Assembly (NCBI GenBank): GCA_019695115.1
Contig: JAIBAP010000006.1
Span: 1 to 64,000 of the forward strand
Length of the DNA stretch: 64,000 bases
Direction: 5' to 3'
Source of the DNA: Caldilineales bacterium
Lineage (GTDB): Bacteria; Chloroflexota; Anaerolineae; J102
Shown here: positions 46,862-53,133 of the stretch, one piece after another
Layout: the number at the start of each line of letters is the position of its first letter
How positions within the stretch are numbered: the first letter of the stretch is position 1
Notes under the pieces: model-generated
The model's input: only the letters and a program-made list of their open reading frames with translations
Databases searched by the model: none
What the model was told of the DNA's origin: nothing
Translations under genes and position numbers: made by a program

Positions 46862-46905
46862 GAACTGCTGCTCATCTTGTCGGGCAGGAGTTCGGTTGCA
46901 CGATA

Positions 46906-46934
46906 ACTATAGCAACGTACAGAATGATTGTCAA
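46906..46934 (-). promoter_or_regulatory. Consensus promoter of the propeller-NTPase gene
   Basis: On the minus strand TTGACA (46934-46929), 17-bp spacer, TATAGT (46911-46906). This is one of the best sigma-70 matches in the window. The leader is about 95 bases. Confidence 0.75.
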
Positions 46935-47068
46935 GCCCCAAGCAATACCAACACCAGTTAGTCCACTTCGTTCTCGATTCGATGTATTAGGCGGGCTTAG
47001 AAACGCGATGTGCGATGTGTTATGCGCGGCGTGAGAAAGGCGCGATGAGATCAAACGGTAGCGCAAAA

Positions 47069-47263
47069 CGTGAAGCGTGAAACGTGAAGCGTGAAACGTG
47101 AAGCGTGAAGCGTGAAACGTGAAGCGTGAAGCGTGAAACGTGAAGCGTGAAGCGTGAAACGTGAAACGTGAAGCGTGAAGCGTGAAGCGTGAAGCGTGAA
47201 GCGTGAAGCGTGAAACGTGAAGCGTGAAGCGTGAAACGTGAAGCGTGAAGCGTGAAACGTGAG
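47069..47263. repeat. Long CGTGAAG/CGTGAAA heptamer array
   Basis: About 27 complete units at strict period seven, with A or G at the last position in an irregular order. With the related array at 47382-47448 it explains most of the 46935-47481 gap. Confidence 0.95.
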
Positions 47264-47381
47264 AAAATGTTGGCGATTTTCACGTTTCATGATCGGACTT
47301 CCCCCCCATGAACCTCCCCAAGCGCCAAAGGCGGAAAAATATCGGCGCCCCCGCCCCCCCGCGCCCCACTCCTCACGCCTC

Positions 47382-47448
47382 ACGTTTCACACCTCACGCC
47401 CCACGGAACACGCCCCACGGAACACGCCCCACGGAACACGGAACACGC
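47382..47448. repeat. 7-bp repeats (ACGCCTC, ACGGAAC, GCCCCAC types)
   Basis: Heptamers run toward the 3' end of the gene at 47482; complement-type units of the array at 47069-47263 appear here on the opposite strand. Confidence 0.85.
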
Positions 47449-47481
47449 AACACCCCCCCACCCCGTTGCTCTGCAAACCGT

Positions 47482-48210
47482 TCAGCTATCGTAACGTGAA
47501 TCTTCCAGTCGTTTGCGCAGCTTTTCGGCTTCGGTCTGGGCGGCGGGCAGGCTGGGCGTTTGCGGCCCCTCGAGCCAGCGCGCTTCGGCTTGTTCCAGGT
47601 CGCCGCGGCTGGCCGGGCTGACCCGGTTCCAGCGGCCGCAGTGGGGGCAGCGGTCGTACTTGGCGTTGAGGAGGTTGGGCGCCCACCAGTGCATGCCAAA
47701 CGGCCGCCCGCAGTTCGGGCAGACGGCCGCGCCCCAAATGCCATAGCGCCGCACCCGCCCCCTGTCGCGACGCCACGAGATCAGCGTCCCCAGGACGACG
47801 AAGACCAGGGCCAGGAGGATGAGCGGCAAGGCGATGCGCAAACCCGCGTTCCAGCTTTCGCTTTCGGCTACGAAGACGCTTTCGACGACATTAGAGGTCA
47901 ATTGCTTGCCGCTCGCTGTCTGGCCGCTGGCGTGCAGACGGTGGGGGCCGAGGGCGAAGGCGTCGGTGTTGAATTGGTAACGCCAGGGCGATTGAGCGTC
48001 GGCGCCGACGAGTTGGTCGTCGATGAAGAATTGCACCGCCACCAGGTCTTCTGGCCCCTTGACATGAAAGCTGAAGGTTCCCTGGATGCGCCCGTTGAAG
48101 CCGCCATAGCCCCAGTCGCGACTGAGGCTCAGGGTCAGTTCGGTTGCCTGCCCCGAGACAGGGGCGACCAGGAGCAGAGAGAGCAGGAGGGCGAGGAGGA
48201 AGCGGGGCAT
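47482..48210 (-). CDS. Membrane protein: signal peptide, Ig-like domain, TM, zinc ribbon
   Basis: 242 aa. Signal peptide (1-20), then a beta-sandwich like a bacterial Ig/cadherin-type domain (about 25-115). One membrane helix follows (IALPLILLALVFVVLGTLI). The cytoplasmic part holds VCPNCGRPFGMHW and YDRCPHCGRWNRV, a four-Cys zinc ribbon. The C-terminus is a charged helix. The architecture suggests a single-pass protein with an outside binding domain and an inside metal module. I do not recognise a function. The ATG at 48210 is chosen; an upstream TTG is possible. Confidence 0.65.
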   Translation of the reverse strand: MPRFLLALLLSLLLVAPVSGQATELTLSLSRDWGYGGFNGRIQGTFSFHVKGPEDLVAVQFFIDDQLVGADAQSPWRYQFNTDAFALGPHRLHASGQTASGKQLTSNVVESVFVAESESWNAGLRIALPLILLALVFVVLGTLISWRRDRGRVRRYGIWGAAVCPNCGRPFGMHWWAPNLLNAKYDRCPHCGRWNRVSPASRGDLEQAEARWLEGPQTPSLPAAQTEAEKLRKRLEDSRYDS

Positions 48211-48212
48211 AA

Positions 48213-48272
48213 GCAGAATCAACAGTCAACAATCAACAATCAACAATCAACAATCAACGGTCAGCGGTCAAT
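48213..48272. repeat. CAACAAT/CGGTCAG-type 7-bp array
   Basis: CAACAGT, CAACAAT and CGGTCAG units at period seven upstream of the zinc-ribbon membrane protein. Confidence 0.85.
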
Positions 48273-48351
48273 GGCGAGTGGCGCGCTCATGGCGGTCGCT
48301 GATGGCCAGATGGCGGCCTGCAGGCGGCTGGCCTGGCAGAAGTCGGCCGCC

Positions 48352-48552
48352 TCACATCTCCGGCTGCTCCTCGTCGCACCATTTGCAGTCCAGCGTAAAG
48401 CCCAAGAAGCTCGCCCGGCCTTCCTCGCTCAGCACCCAGGGCCGAAAGGTGAGCGGCGGCTCGTGGCGCACATGCTGCCCGTGTCCGCAGGCCAGCAGCG
48501 CCACCCAGTCGCCGATTTCGTCTTGTTGCCAGCCGGTGATGGGTTGTTTCAT
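48352..48552 (-). CDS. DUF3565 protein
   Basis: 66 aa. ITGWQQDEIGDWVALLACGHGQHVRH and FTLDCKWC match DUF3565, a small cytosolic family with conserved Cys and His residues that probably bind metal. Full length for the family. The leader just upstream on its strand is an almost pure pyrimidine run from the G-rich element at 48556, so no Shine-Dalgarno is visible. Confidence 0.85.
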   Translation of the reverse strand: MKQPITGWQQDEIGDWVALLACGHGQHVRHEPPLTFRPWVLSEEGRASFLGFTLDCKWCDEEQPEM

Positions 48553-48555
48553 GGA

Positions 48556-48632
48556 GAGGGGGAGGGAGGGAGGGGGAGACGCAGGGAGGGGGAGGCGGAG
48601 GGAGGGGGAGGCGGAGGGACGCAGGGACGTAG
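48556..48632. repeat. G-rich purine element with quadruplex potential
   Basis: GGGGGAGGGAGGGAGGGGG (48558-48576) fits the four-tract G-quadruplex pattern and is followed by GGGGGAGGCGGA and GGGACGCAGGG units. A second copy, GAGACGGAGGGACGCAGGG, lies at 49107-49125. Confidence 0.8.
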
Positions 48633-48746
48633 GGAAAGGTAGTAGACGAGTAGATACGGTGAGAGATGAGGCCGGTCGAGTTTAGTGGGTCGTCGAGGGA
48701 GGCTGGAAGTGGGTCGCGCCCCGGCTTGATGGCTCGATGGAAGTGG

Positions 48747-48775
48747 TTGACTTCGTTTCAAGAATTCTCTAGAAT
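48747..48775 (+). promoter_or_regulatory. hicB promoter
   Basis: TTGACT (48747-48752), 17-bp spacer, TAGAAT (48770-48775), close to consensus. Confidence 0.65.
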
Positions 48776-48836
48776 GCACACAAGTGATGCGGAGTTCGCG
48801 GTTATTTTCTCGATTTCGACTTGCACGGTGCAGACA

Positions 48837-48995
48837 ATGAAACTCAGAGTCATCGTTCACGAGGCCGAAGAAGGCGGTTACTGGGCCGAAGTGCCCGCCA
48901 TTCCTGGCTGCGCCACTCAGGGCGATAGCTTCGAAGAGTTGTTGGCGAATCTTTACGAAGCGATCGAGGGCTGTCTGGCTGTCGATGTCGAATAG
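48837..48995 (+). CDS. hicB: HicB-type antitoxin, short
   Basis: 52 aa. VIVHEAEEGGYWAEVPAIPG is the N-terminal HicB fold and GDSFEELLANLYEAIEGCL the following helix. Many HicB antitoxins go on for a DNA-binding domain, missing here. The ATG has no Shine-Dalgarno. It precedes a remnant of hicA in a different frame, so the pair is no longer functional as a toxin-antitoxin module, although the antitoxin could still be made. Confidence 0.75.
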   Translation: MKLRVIVHEAEEGGYWAEVPAIPGCATQGDSFEELLANLYEAIEGCLAVDVE

Positions 48996-49093
48996 CGCGT
49001 ATATCTGTGCCCATACACGGCAATGAGCCGCTCAAAATCGGTCTACTAAAGCATTTGTTGAAAACCGCAGGGATCGAAGAGGGTGAGATTTAG
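48995..49093 (+). pseudogene. hicA: hicA toxin remnant (C-terminal 30 codons)
   Basis: Reading from 49001, RISVPIHGNEPLKIGLL and then LLKTAGIEEGEI is the typical C-terminal end of HicA, with TAG at 49091-49093. The first half, including the start, catalytic His and dsRBD-like fold, is absent. It directly follows the hicB stop, so the middle of the hicBA pair has been deleted. Confidence 0.75.
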
Positions 49094-49493
49094 GCAGGGG
49101 GGGAGACGGAGGGACGCAGGGAGGGGGATAGAGATCGAACAACTTATCGCTACTGACCACAGAAATCTCTTCTACCAGCGATTGAGCAATGATCAAACGA
49201 TCGAAAGGATCGCGATGATGGAACGGCAGGTTCACAACCTTTGCAGTGTGGGACACAGAGATGGGTAAGAGCACGAAGTCATTGGTCAGCAACTGGTCAT
49301 ACCAACACGTTGCAAACGACGCTGGCAGTGCATATTTCCCCAGGCTGATTTTGATGGCAATCTCCCAAAGGCTTGCCGGACTGACGAAGACCACCGTATC
49401 GATGGCAACAATGTTTTTCCGGGCTTTTTTACTCAAGCGAGGATCATCCAACACAAACCAAAGCAATGTCTGCGTATCCAACAAGAGATTCAT
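49032..49493 (-). CDS. vapC: VapC-type PIN-domain toxin with foreign C-terminus
   Basis: 153 aa. NLLLDTQTLLWFVLDD supplies the first acidic residue, SLWEIAIK the second, DPFDRLIIAQ the third and VSSDKLFDLY the fourth region, so the PIN nuclease core is intact. It should cut tRNA or rRNA when unbound. Normal PIN proteins end a few residues after the last block, whereas here reading continues through PPPCVPPSPPLP from a G-rich repeat and antisense to the hicA remnant. It overlaps vapB by four bases (ATGA). Confidence 0.8.
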   Translation of the reverse strand: MNLLLDTQTLLWFVLDDPRLSKKARKNIVAIDTVVFVSPASLWEIAIKISLGKYALPASFATCWYDQLLTNDFVLLPISVSHTAKVVNLPFHHRDPFDRLIIAQSLVEEISVVSSDKLFDLYPPPCVPPSPPLPKSHPLRSLRFSTNALVDRF

Positions 49494-49714
49494 GGCATGT
49501 ACGCCTCGAAATCCTTCAGATGTTCGTCATCTTCGGACACGATTTTGAGGATTCCTTTGGCGCTGCCAGGGCGCCGTTGTTTCTTGGCTGGTTCCGCCTG
49601 TTCTGGCAGCAGCACGAGCAGACGGGCAGATTTGCCGTAGGCGTGTCGAAACTCTACTGGCAATGAGATGCGCCCGTTAGTGTCAATCTGTGTTTCGAAT
49701 TCTATAGCTTGCAT
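49490..49714 (-). CDS. vapB: AbrB/MazE-like antitoxin (VapB)
   Basis: 74 aa. MQAIEFETQIDTNGRISLP begins a swapped-hairpin AbrB fold. The middle is charged and the end (EHLKDFEAYMP) resembles the DUF2281-type tail that binds toxin. GGAGG precedes the ATG. It is first in the two-gene operon with vapC and should repress the promoter upstream. Confidence 0.78.
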   Translation of the reverse strand: MQAIEFETQIDTNGRISLPVEFRHAYGKSARLLVLLPEQAEPAKKQRRPGSAKGILKIVSEDDEHLKDFEAYMP

Positions 49715-49735
49715 AATGCCTCCACATAGCTCTGG

Positions 49736-49764
49736 ATTCTAGCGCCCTCTCTTTGGCAGCGCAA
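49736..49764 (-). promoter_or_regulatory. vapBC promoter
   Basis: Minus strand TTGCGC (49764-49759), 17-bp spacer, TAGAAT (49741-49736). Confidence 0.55.
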
Positions 49765-50065
49765 ATCGCCCGGGCGACGGCGGCGGTTGCAGCGGGGAAG
49801 CGGTTTGTGTTTTTGTGCCGGCCGCCGGTGGCTAGAAGCCGCCCGGCCAGGGTATAGAAGCCTCGTTGAGGCTGAGTAATCCAGTCCCGGCGTATCGTTC
49901 TGAGTTTGTCGCAGGAGCCTTCCAACCCCGCCGTGTCGCCCAATCAGCACCCAGTCCCGGTCTATCCACACTGACACAAGCATCCTAACCTGCCTCCCGC
50001 CCCCTGCCCTCTACCCGCGCTCACCTCGCCACAGGCGCATCCGCCATCCGTGACTACGAGAATGA
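49765..50065. other. Region without a recognised gene
   Basis: Short open frames exist on the minus strand, but none has family-like sequence or a credible start. It includes CAGTCCCGG repeats (near 49880 and 49951). Confidence 0.5.
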
Positions 50066-50098
50066 GGAGAGCGCCGCCAACAGTTGGCGACGCTCTCC
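50066..50098 (-). terminator. Hairpin after the cytochrome gene
   Basis: GGAGAGCGCCGCCAAC (50066-50081) pairs with 50083-50098, with one mismatch and a single-base loop. It is a likely terminator region for the minus-strand cytochrome gene, although there is no strong U-run. Confidence 0.5.
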
Positions 50099-50106
50099 GG
50101 GTGGTC

Positions 50107-50499
50107 TTAGTTTTTGTGGATGGTGCGGATGTAGGCGATGATGTCCAGCAACTGCTCATCGGTCAAGGCCGGGTTGCCACCTTTGGGAGGCATGGCCACG
50201 CCGGTGGTGTTGGCCGGGTCGCTGGTGTCGCGGCCTTTCTTGACGAACTCCAGCAGTTGGTCATCGGCTAGACCGGCGATGAACGTGCTGGTGGTCATGT
50301 CCTTGCCCAGGCCGGTCACGCCTTCGCCTTTGGGGCCGTGGCAGGCAGCACAAGTGGTTCCGAACAACTCCTGGCCTTTGGTGGCGTCACCCTTTGCCAC
50401 AGCCACTGGTTCGCTGGCGTTGCCGCCGCCGCCGCCACAGGCGGCGATCAAGAGGGCCGCCAGGGCCAGAAGCAGGACGATGATGGTGATTTTACGCAT
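50107..50499 (-). CDS. Class I cytochrome c lipoprotein
   Basis: 130 aa. The signal ends in LIAAC (lipobox) and is followed by a GGGGG stretch. CAACH is the haem c site and VAMPPKGG gives the distal Met. It should carry electrons on the outer face of the membrane. AAGGAG precedes the ATG. No oxidase or reductase genes are next to it; a cupin and a ferredoxin gene lie upstream on the same strand. Confidence 0.92.
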   Translation of the reverse strand: MRKITIIVLLLALAALLIAACGGGGGNASEPVAVAKGDATKGQELFGTTCAACHGPKGEGVTGLGKDMTTSTFIAGLADDQLLEFVKKGRDTSDPANTTGVAMPPKGGNPALTDEQLLDIIAYIRTIHKN

Positions 50500-50520
50500 T
50501 GTGTTTTCTCCTTATGGAAA

Positions 50521-50648
50521 TTGGATTTGAGATGTGAGGCGTGAAACGTGAGGCGTGAGGCGTGAGGCGTGAGGTGTGAGGTGTGTTCCGTGTTCCGTGT
50601 TCCGTGGGGCGGAAGGCTTGAGGCGTGTTTCGTGTTCCGTGGGGCGGA
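50521..50648. repeat. 7-bp repeats upstream of the cytochrome gene
   Basis: CGTGAGG, GTGAAAC, CGTGTTC and related units at period seven between the cupin and cytochrome genes. Confidence 0.85.
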
Positions 50649-50661
50649 GGGGCGTACTGGT

Positions 50662-51054
50662 TCAGGAATAGAATAGGCCCAGTCGCTTGCGAATGGCCCG
50701 GCCGACGAGCTTGCCCAGGTGCCGGGGATAGATGCGCTGCTGGTAGGTGACGCGCACCGTCCAGGGCGCGTCGCCGTCATTGCGCATGCTGTGCTCGATG
50801 CCGGCCGGGATGAAGACGCACTTGCCCACTTCGCCCGACACCGGCCGACCATCGACGATGAATGTGCCCTGCCCGCCAATGACATCGAACAGTTCGTGGG
50901 CGTTTTCGTGGCGATGGGGGGAGATGAGGGCGCCGGGCGGCAGCACCACCAGGTCGGCCGTCGTTTCCTCGTGGCGATAGAGGTTGACATGATGCACGCC
51001 ATAGAGGTGCGGCGGCTGGTAGGATTTGATGTTGAGTTGGCCGAAGTCTTCCAT
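50662..51054 (-). CDS. Cupin-domain protein
   Basis: 130 aa. VLPPGALISPHRHENAHELFDVI supplies motif 1 metal ligands (two His and a later Glu/His), and GKCVFIPAGIEHSM motif 2 with a His. A single-domain cupin. The C-terminus (LGKLVGRAIRKRLGLFYS) is basic. The metal and substrate are not readable; sugar or sensor roles are possible. Confidence 0.8.
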   Translation of the reverse strand: MEDFGQLNIKSYQPPHLYGVHHVNLYRHEETTADLVVLPPGALISPHRHENAHELFDVIGGQGTFIVDGRPVSGEVGKCVFIPAGIEHSMRNDGDAPWTVRVTYQQRIYPRHLGKLVGRAIRKRLGLFYS

Positions 51055-51068
51055 GGGGCGGGGATCAG

Positions 51069-51152
51069 TAATCAGTTATCAGTGGTCAGTGGTCAGGGGG
51101 CTGCAGTTCCAAGTTGATTGTTGACCGTTGATTGTTGACTGTTGATGGTTAG
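51069..51152. repeat. 7-bp repeats (ATCAGTA/CAGTGGT and GATTGTT types)
   Basis: CAGT-type and TTGATTGT-type heptamers follow the ferredoxin gene; the ferredoxin reading frame runs into them. Confidence 0.85.
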
Positions 51153-51395
51153 CAGGTAGTGCGGATCATCAGCAGGCAGGTGGTGGGCTGGAGCAAGCAG
51201 GATCAGAAAGGGCAGGGCGATGGCGTTGACCGGGCAGACATCCTCGCAGGCCGTGCAGTAGGTGCAAAGGTCGGGATAGCGCAGATAGGCCTTCTCGTGG
51301 GCCTGATCCAGGGCATGGGTTGGGCAGATGTCCACACAGCGCCGGCAGCCGGTACATAGATTCTGATCGATGGAGGGCAATGGGTCTGGATTCAT
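51093..51395 (-). CDS. Ferredoxin, 2x[4Fe-4S], with repeat-encoded tail
   Basis: 100 aa. CTGCRRCVDICP and CTYCTACEDVCP are two CxxCxxCxxxCP clusters, each able to hold a [4Fe-4S] centre. A hydrophobic stretch follows (ALPFLILLAPAHHL). The last 20 or so residues (LTINSQQSTVNNQLG) are read from a heptamer array, so the natural end may be near residue 80. The ATG at 51395 is preferred. Electron partner unknown. Confidence 0.82.
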   Translation of the reverse strand: MNPDPLPSIDQNLCTGCRRCVDICPTHALDQAHEKAYLRYPDLCTYCTACEDVCPVNAIALPFLILLAPAHHLPADDPHYLLTINSQQSTVNNQLGTAAP

Positions 51396-51531
51396 GATCA
51401 AGCCTGTCCTGCAGCCAGGCGCGCTTTCGCCCACCGGGTGAGACCGATCATGGCACAAATCGAGGGCGAACGCTGCGACTTTAGTCACATCCGGGCGGGA
51501 ATTTTCGAAATTCGGCCCACGTTGCAGGCGT

Positions 51532-51561
51532 TTGCGTCGCCGCTGGGCCTTGTGCTATAGT
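51532..51561 (+). promoter_or_regulatory. Promoter of the SAM-riboswitch operon
   Basis: TTGCGT (51532-51537), 18-bp spacer, TATAGT (51556-51561) in TGTGCTATAGT. Confidence 0.55.
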
Positions 51562-51613
51562 CCCGCCCGCAGCGAATCCAATAGATGCGCCGGTTGCACC
51601 CAACCGGCGGAGT

Positions 51614-51716
51614 CTTCTTATCCAGAGAGGCGGAGGGCCCGGCCCGATGAAGCCTCGGCAACCAGGATGACCATCCCAGGTGCCAATGCCGGCAGATTTT
51701 TCTGGACGATGAGAGG
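51614..51716 (+). ncRNA. SAM-I riboswitch (S-box)
   Basis: CTTCTTATCCAGAGAGGCGG starts P1 and the kink-turn side, CCCGATGAAGCCTCGGCAACC is the conserved core, and AGGTGCCAATGCCGGC follows. GATGAGAGG (51708-51716) pairs with 51614-51622 to close P1 with G-U pairs. When SAM binds, transcription is expected to stop at the terminator just downstream. Confidence 0.92.
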
Positions 51717-51733
51717 GCGCACCCAGCCAGCCG

Positions 51734-51760
51734 CGGGCCTCTTGTCGAGGCCCGTTTTTG
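51734..51760 (+). terminator. Riboswitch expression-platform terminator
   Basis: CGGGCCTC (51734-51741) and GAGGCCCG (51747-51754) form the stem, followed by TTTTTG. Confidence 0.85.
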
Positions 51761-51779
51761 TTTGATCAGACCCTTTCGA

Positions 51780-51816
51780 CCAGACCCTAAAGGTTTTCAA
51801 AACCTTTAGGGTCTGG
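51780..51816. repeat. Near-perfect 37-bp palindrome (CCCTAAAGGTTTT)
   Basis: CCAGACCCTAAAGGTTTT (51780-51797) and its exact complement (51799-51816) flank one base. It lies between the riboswitch terminator and the gene start. Related to hairpins at 21085-21118 and 46838-46861. Confidence 0.8.
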
Positions 51817-51844
51817 CATCCACCCCTCAAGGTTCCCCACCATC

Positions 51845-53032
51845 ATGCCAACCGGCCCCAGCACACGGGCGCTTCATGCCGGCGCCACTCGCGACCACGC
51901 CCACCACAGCCTCACCCCGCCCATCGTTCAGGCGGCCACCTACACCTTCGCCGACACCGCCGACCTGATCGAATTCATGGACGAGCGCATGTTCGTCGAA
52001 AAGCCGGTGCGCCAGGACTACGGCCGCTACGGCAACCCGACGGTGCGGGCGGTGGAGGCGCGGCTGGCGGCGTTGGAGGGCGGCGATGACGCCATCCTGC
52101 TCAGCTCAGGCATGGCCGCAGTCACCACCGCCCTACTGATCCTGCTTTCGGCCGGCGACCATCTCATCATCACCTCCGACAGCTACCACCGCACCCGCAC
52201 CTTCGCCAACCGTGTGCTGCATCGCTTTGGCATCAACTGCACCTCGGTGGCGCCCGGCGATCTGGCCGCCATCGAGGCCAGCATCCACCCCAACACCCGC
52301 CTCATCGTCTCCGAGACGCCCACCAATCCCTTTTTGCGCTGCCTCGATCTGGCGGTGCTGGCCGAGATCGGGCGGCGCCGAGGGGTGCGGACACTGATCG
52401 ACAGCACCTTCGCCACCCCGCTCAACCAGCGGCCGTTGGAACTGGGCATCGACCTGGTCATCCACAGCGCCACCAAGTACCTGGCCGGGCACAACGACCT
52501 TATGGCCGGGGTGATCGTGGGCCGCGGCGGGCTGACCGTGCCGCTGCGCGAGGCGCAATCGATGTTCGGGGCGGTGCTGGACCCGGCCACAGCCTTCCAG
52601 GTGGGGCGGGGCTTGCAGACGCTGGGGCTGCGGGTCGCGCGGCAGAACGCCAACGGTCTGGCCATCGCCCGCTATCTGGAAAGCCACCCCAAGATCCGGC
52701 GCGTCTGGTATCCCGGCCTGGAATCGCACCCCGACCATGCCATCGCCTGCCGCCAAATGAGCGGCTTTGGCGGCGTGGTCAGCTTCGAGATCGAAGGCGA
52801 TGGCGCCGCCGCCGGCCGCTTCATTGACGCCCTGCGCCTGCCCCACATCGCGCCCTCGTTGGGCGGCGTCGACAGCCTGATCGAGCAGCCGGCCCTGATG
52901 TCCTATTACGACACTGACCCCGAAATCCGCCTGGGATTGGGCATCCGCGACGAGTTGGTGCGCTTTGCCATCGGCATCGAGGAGGCGGAGGATTTGATTG
53001 CGGATTTGGAGCAGGGGTTGGCGCGGGTGTGA
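51845..53032 (+). CDS. metB: Cystathionine gamma-synthase family PLP enzyme
   Basis: 395 aa, Cys/Met metabolism PLP family. [19 protein letters not shown] and LSSGMAAVT are N-terminal landmarks. [16 protein letters not shown] contains the Schiff-base Lys. The SAM-I riboswitch upstream shows that it belongs to methionine or sulfur supply and is shut off by SAM. Cystathionine gamma-synthase, O-acetylhomoserine sulfhydrylase and gamma-lyase activities cannot be separated by sequence alone. The gene symbol is a family-level choice. Confidence 0.8.
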   Translation: MPTGPSTRALHAGATRDHAHHSLTPPIVQAATYTFADTADLIEFMDERMFVEKPVRQDYGRYGNPTVRAVEARLAALEGGDDAILLSSGMAAVTTALLILLSAGDHLIITSDSYHRTRTFANRVLHRFGINCTSVAPGDLAAIEASIHPNTRLIVSETPTNPFLRCLDLAVLAEIGRRRGVRTLIDSTFATPLNQRPLELGIDLVIHSATKYLAGHNDLMAGVIVGRGGLTVPLREAQSMFGAVLDPATAFQVGRGLQTLGLRVARQNANGLAIARYLESHPKIRRVWYPGLESHPDHAIACRQMSGFGGVVSFEIEGDGAAAGRFIDALRLPHIAPSLGGVDSLIEQPALMSYYDTDPEIRLGLGIRDELVRFAIGIEEAEDLIADLEQGLARV

Positions 53033-53133
53033 GGGAAGAACTATGGCAAGGCCTTGCCGCCTTGCCACATCCTTTATATGATCTCACCAACTCCTGCCAT
53101 ACCTGCATTGGCAAGTGAAGTTCCAAGCGATAG

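Noticed and set aside
47069-47263. CRISPR array
   Set aside because: Period is seven with no unique spacers and no cas genes nearby.
47020-47383. Minus-strand frames reading LHASRFT units
   Set aside because: They are only the translation of the CGTGAAG heptamer array.
49683-50065. Short minus-strand frames upstream of vapB
   Set aside because: No credible start or conserved motif.
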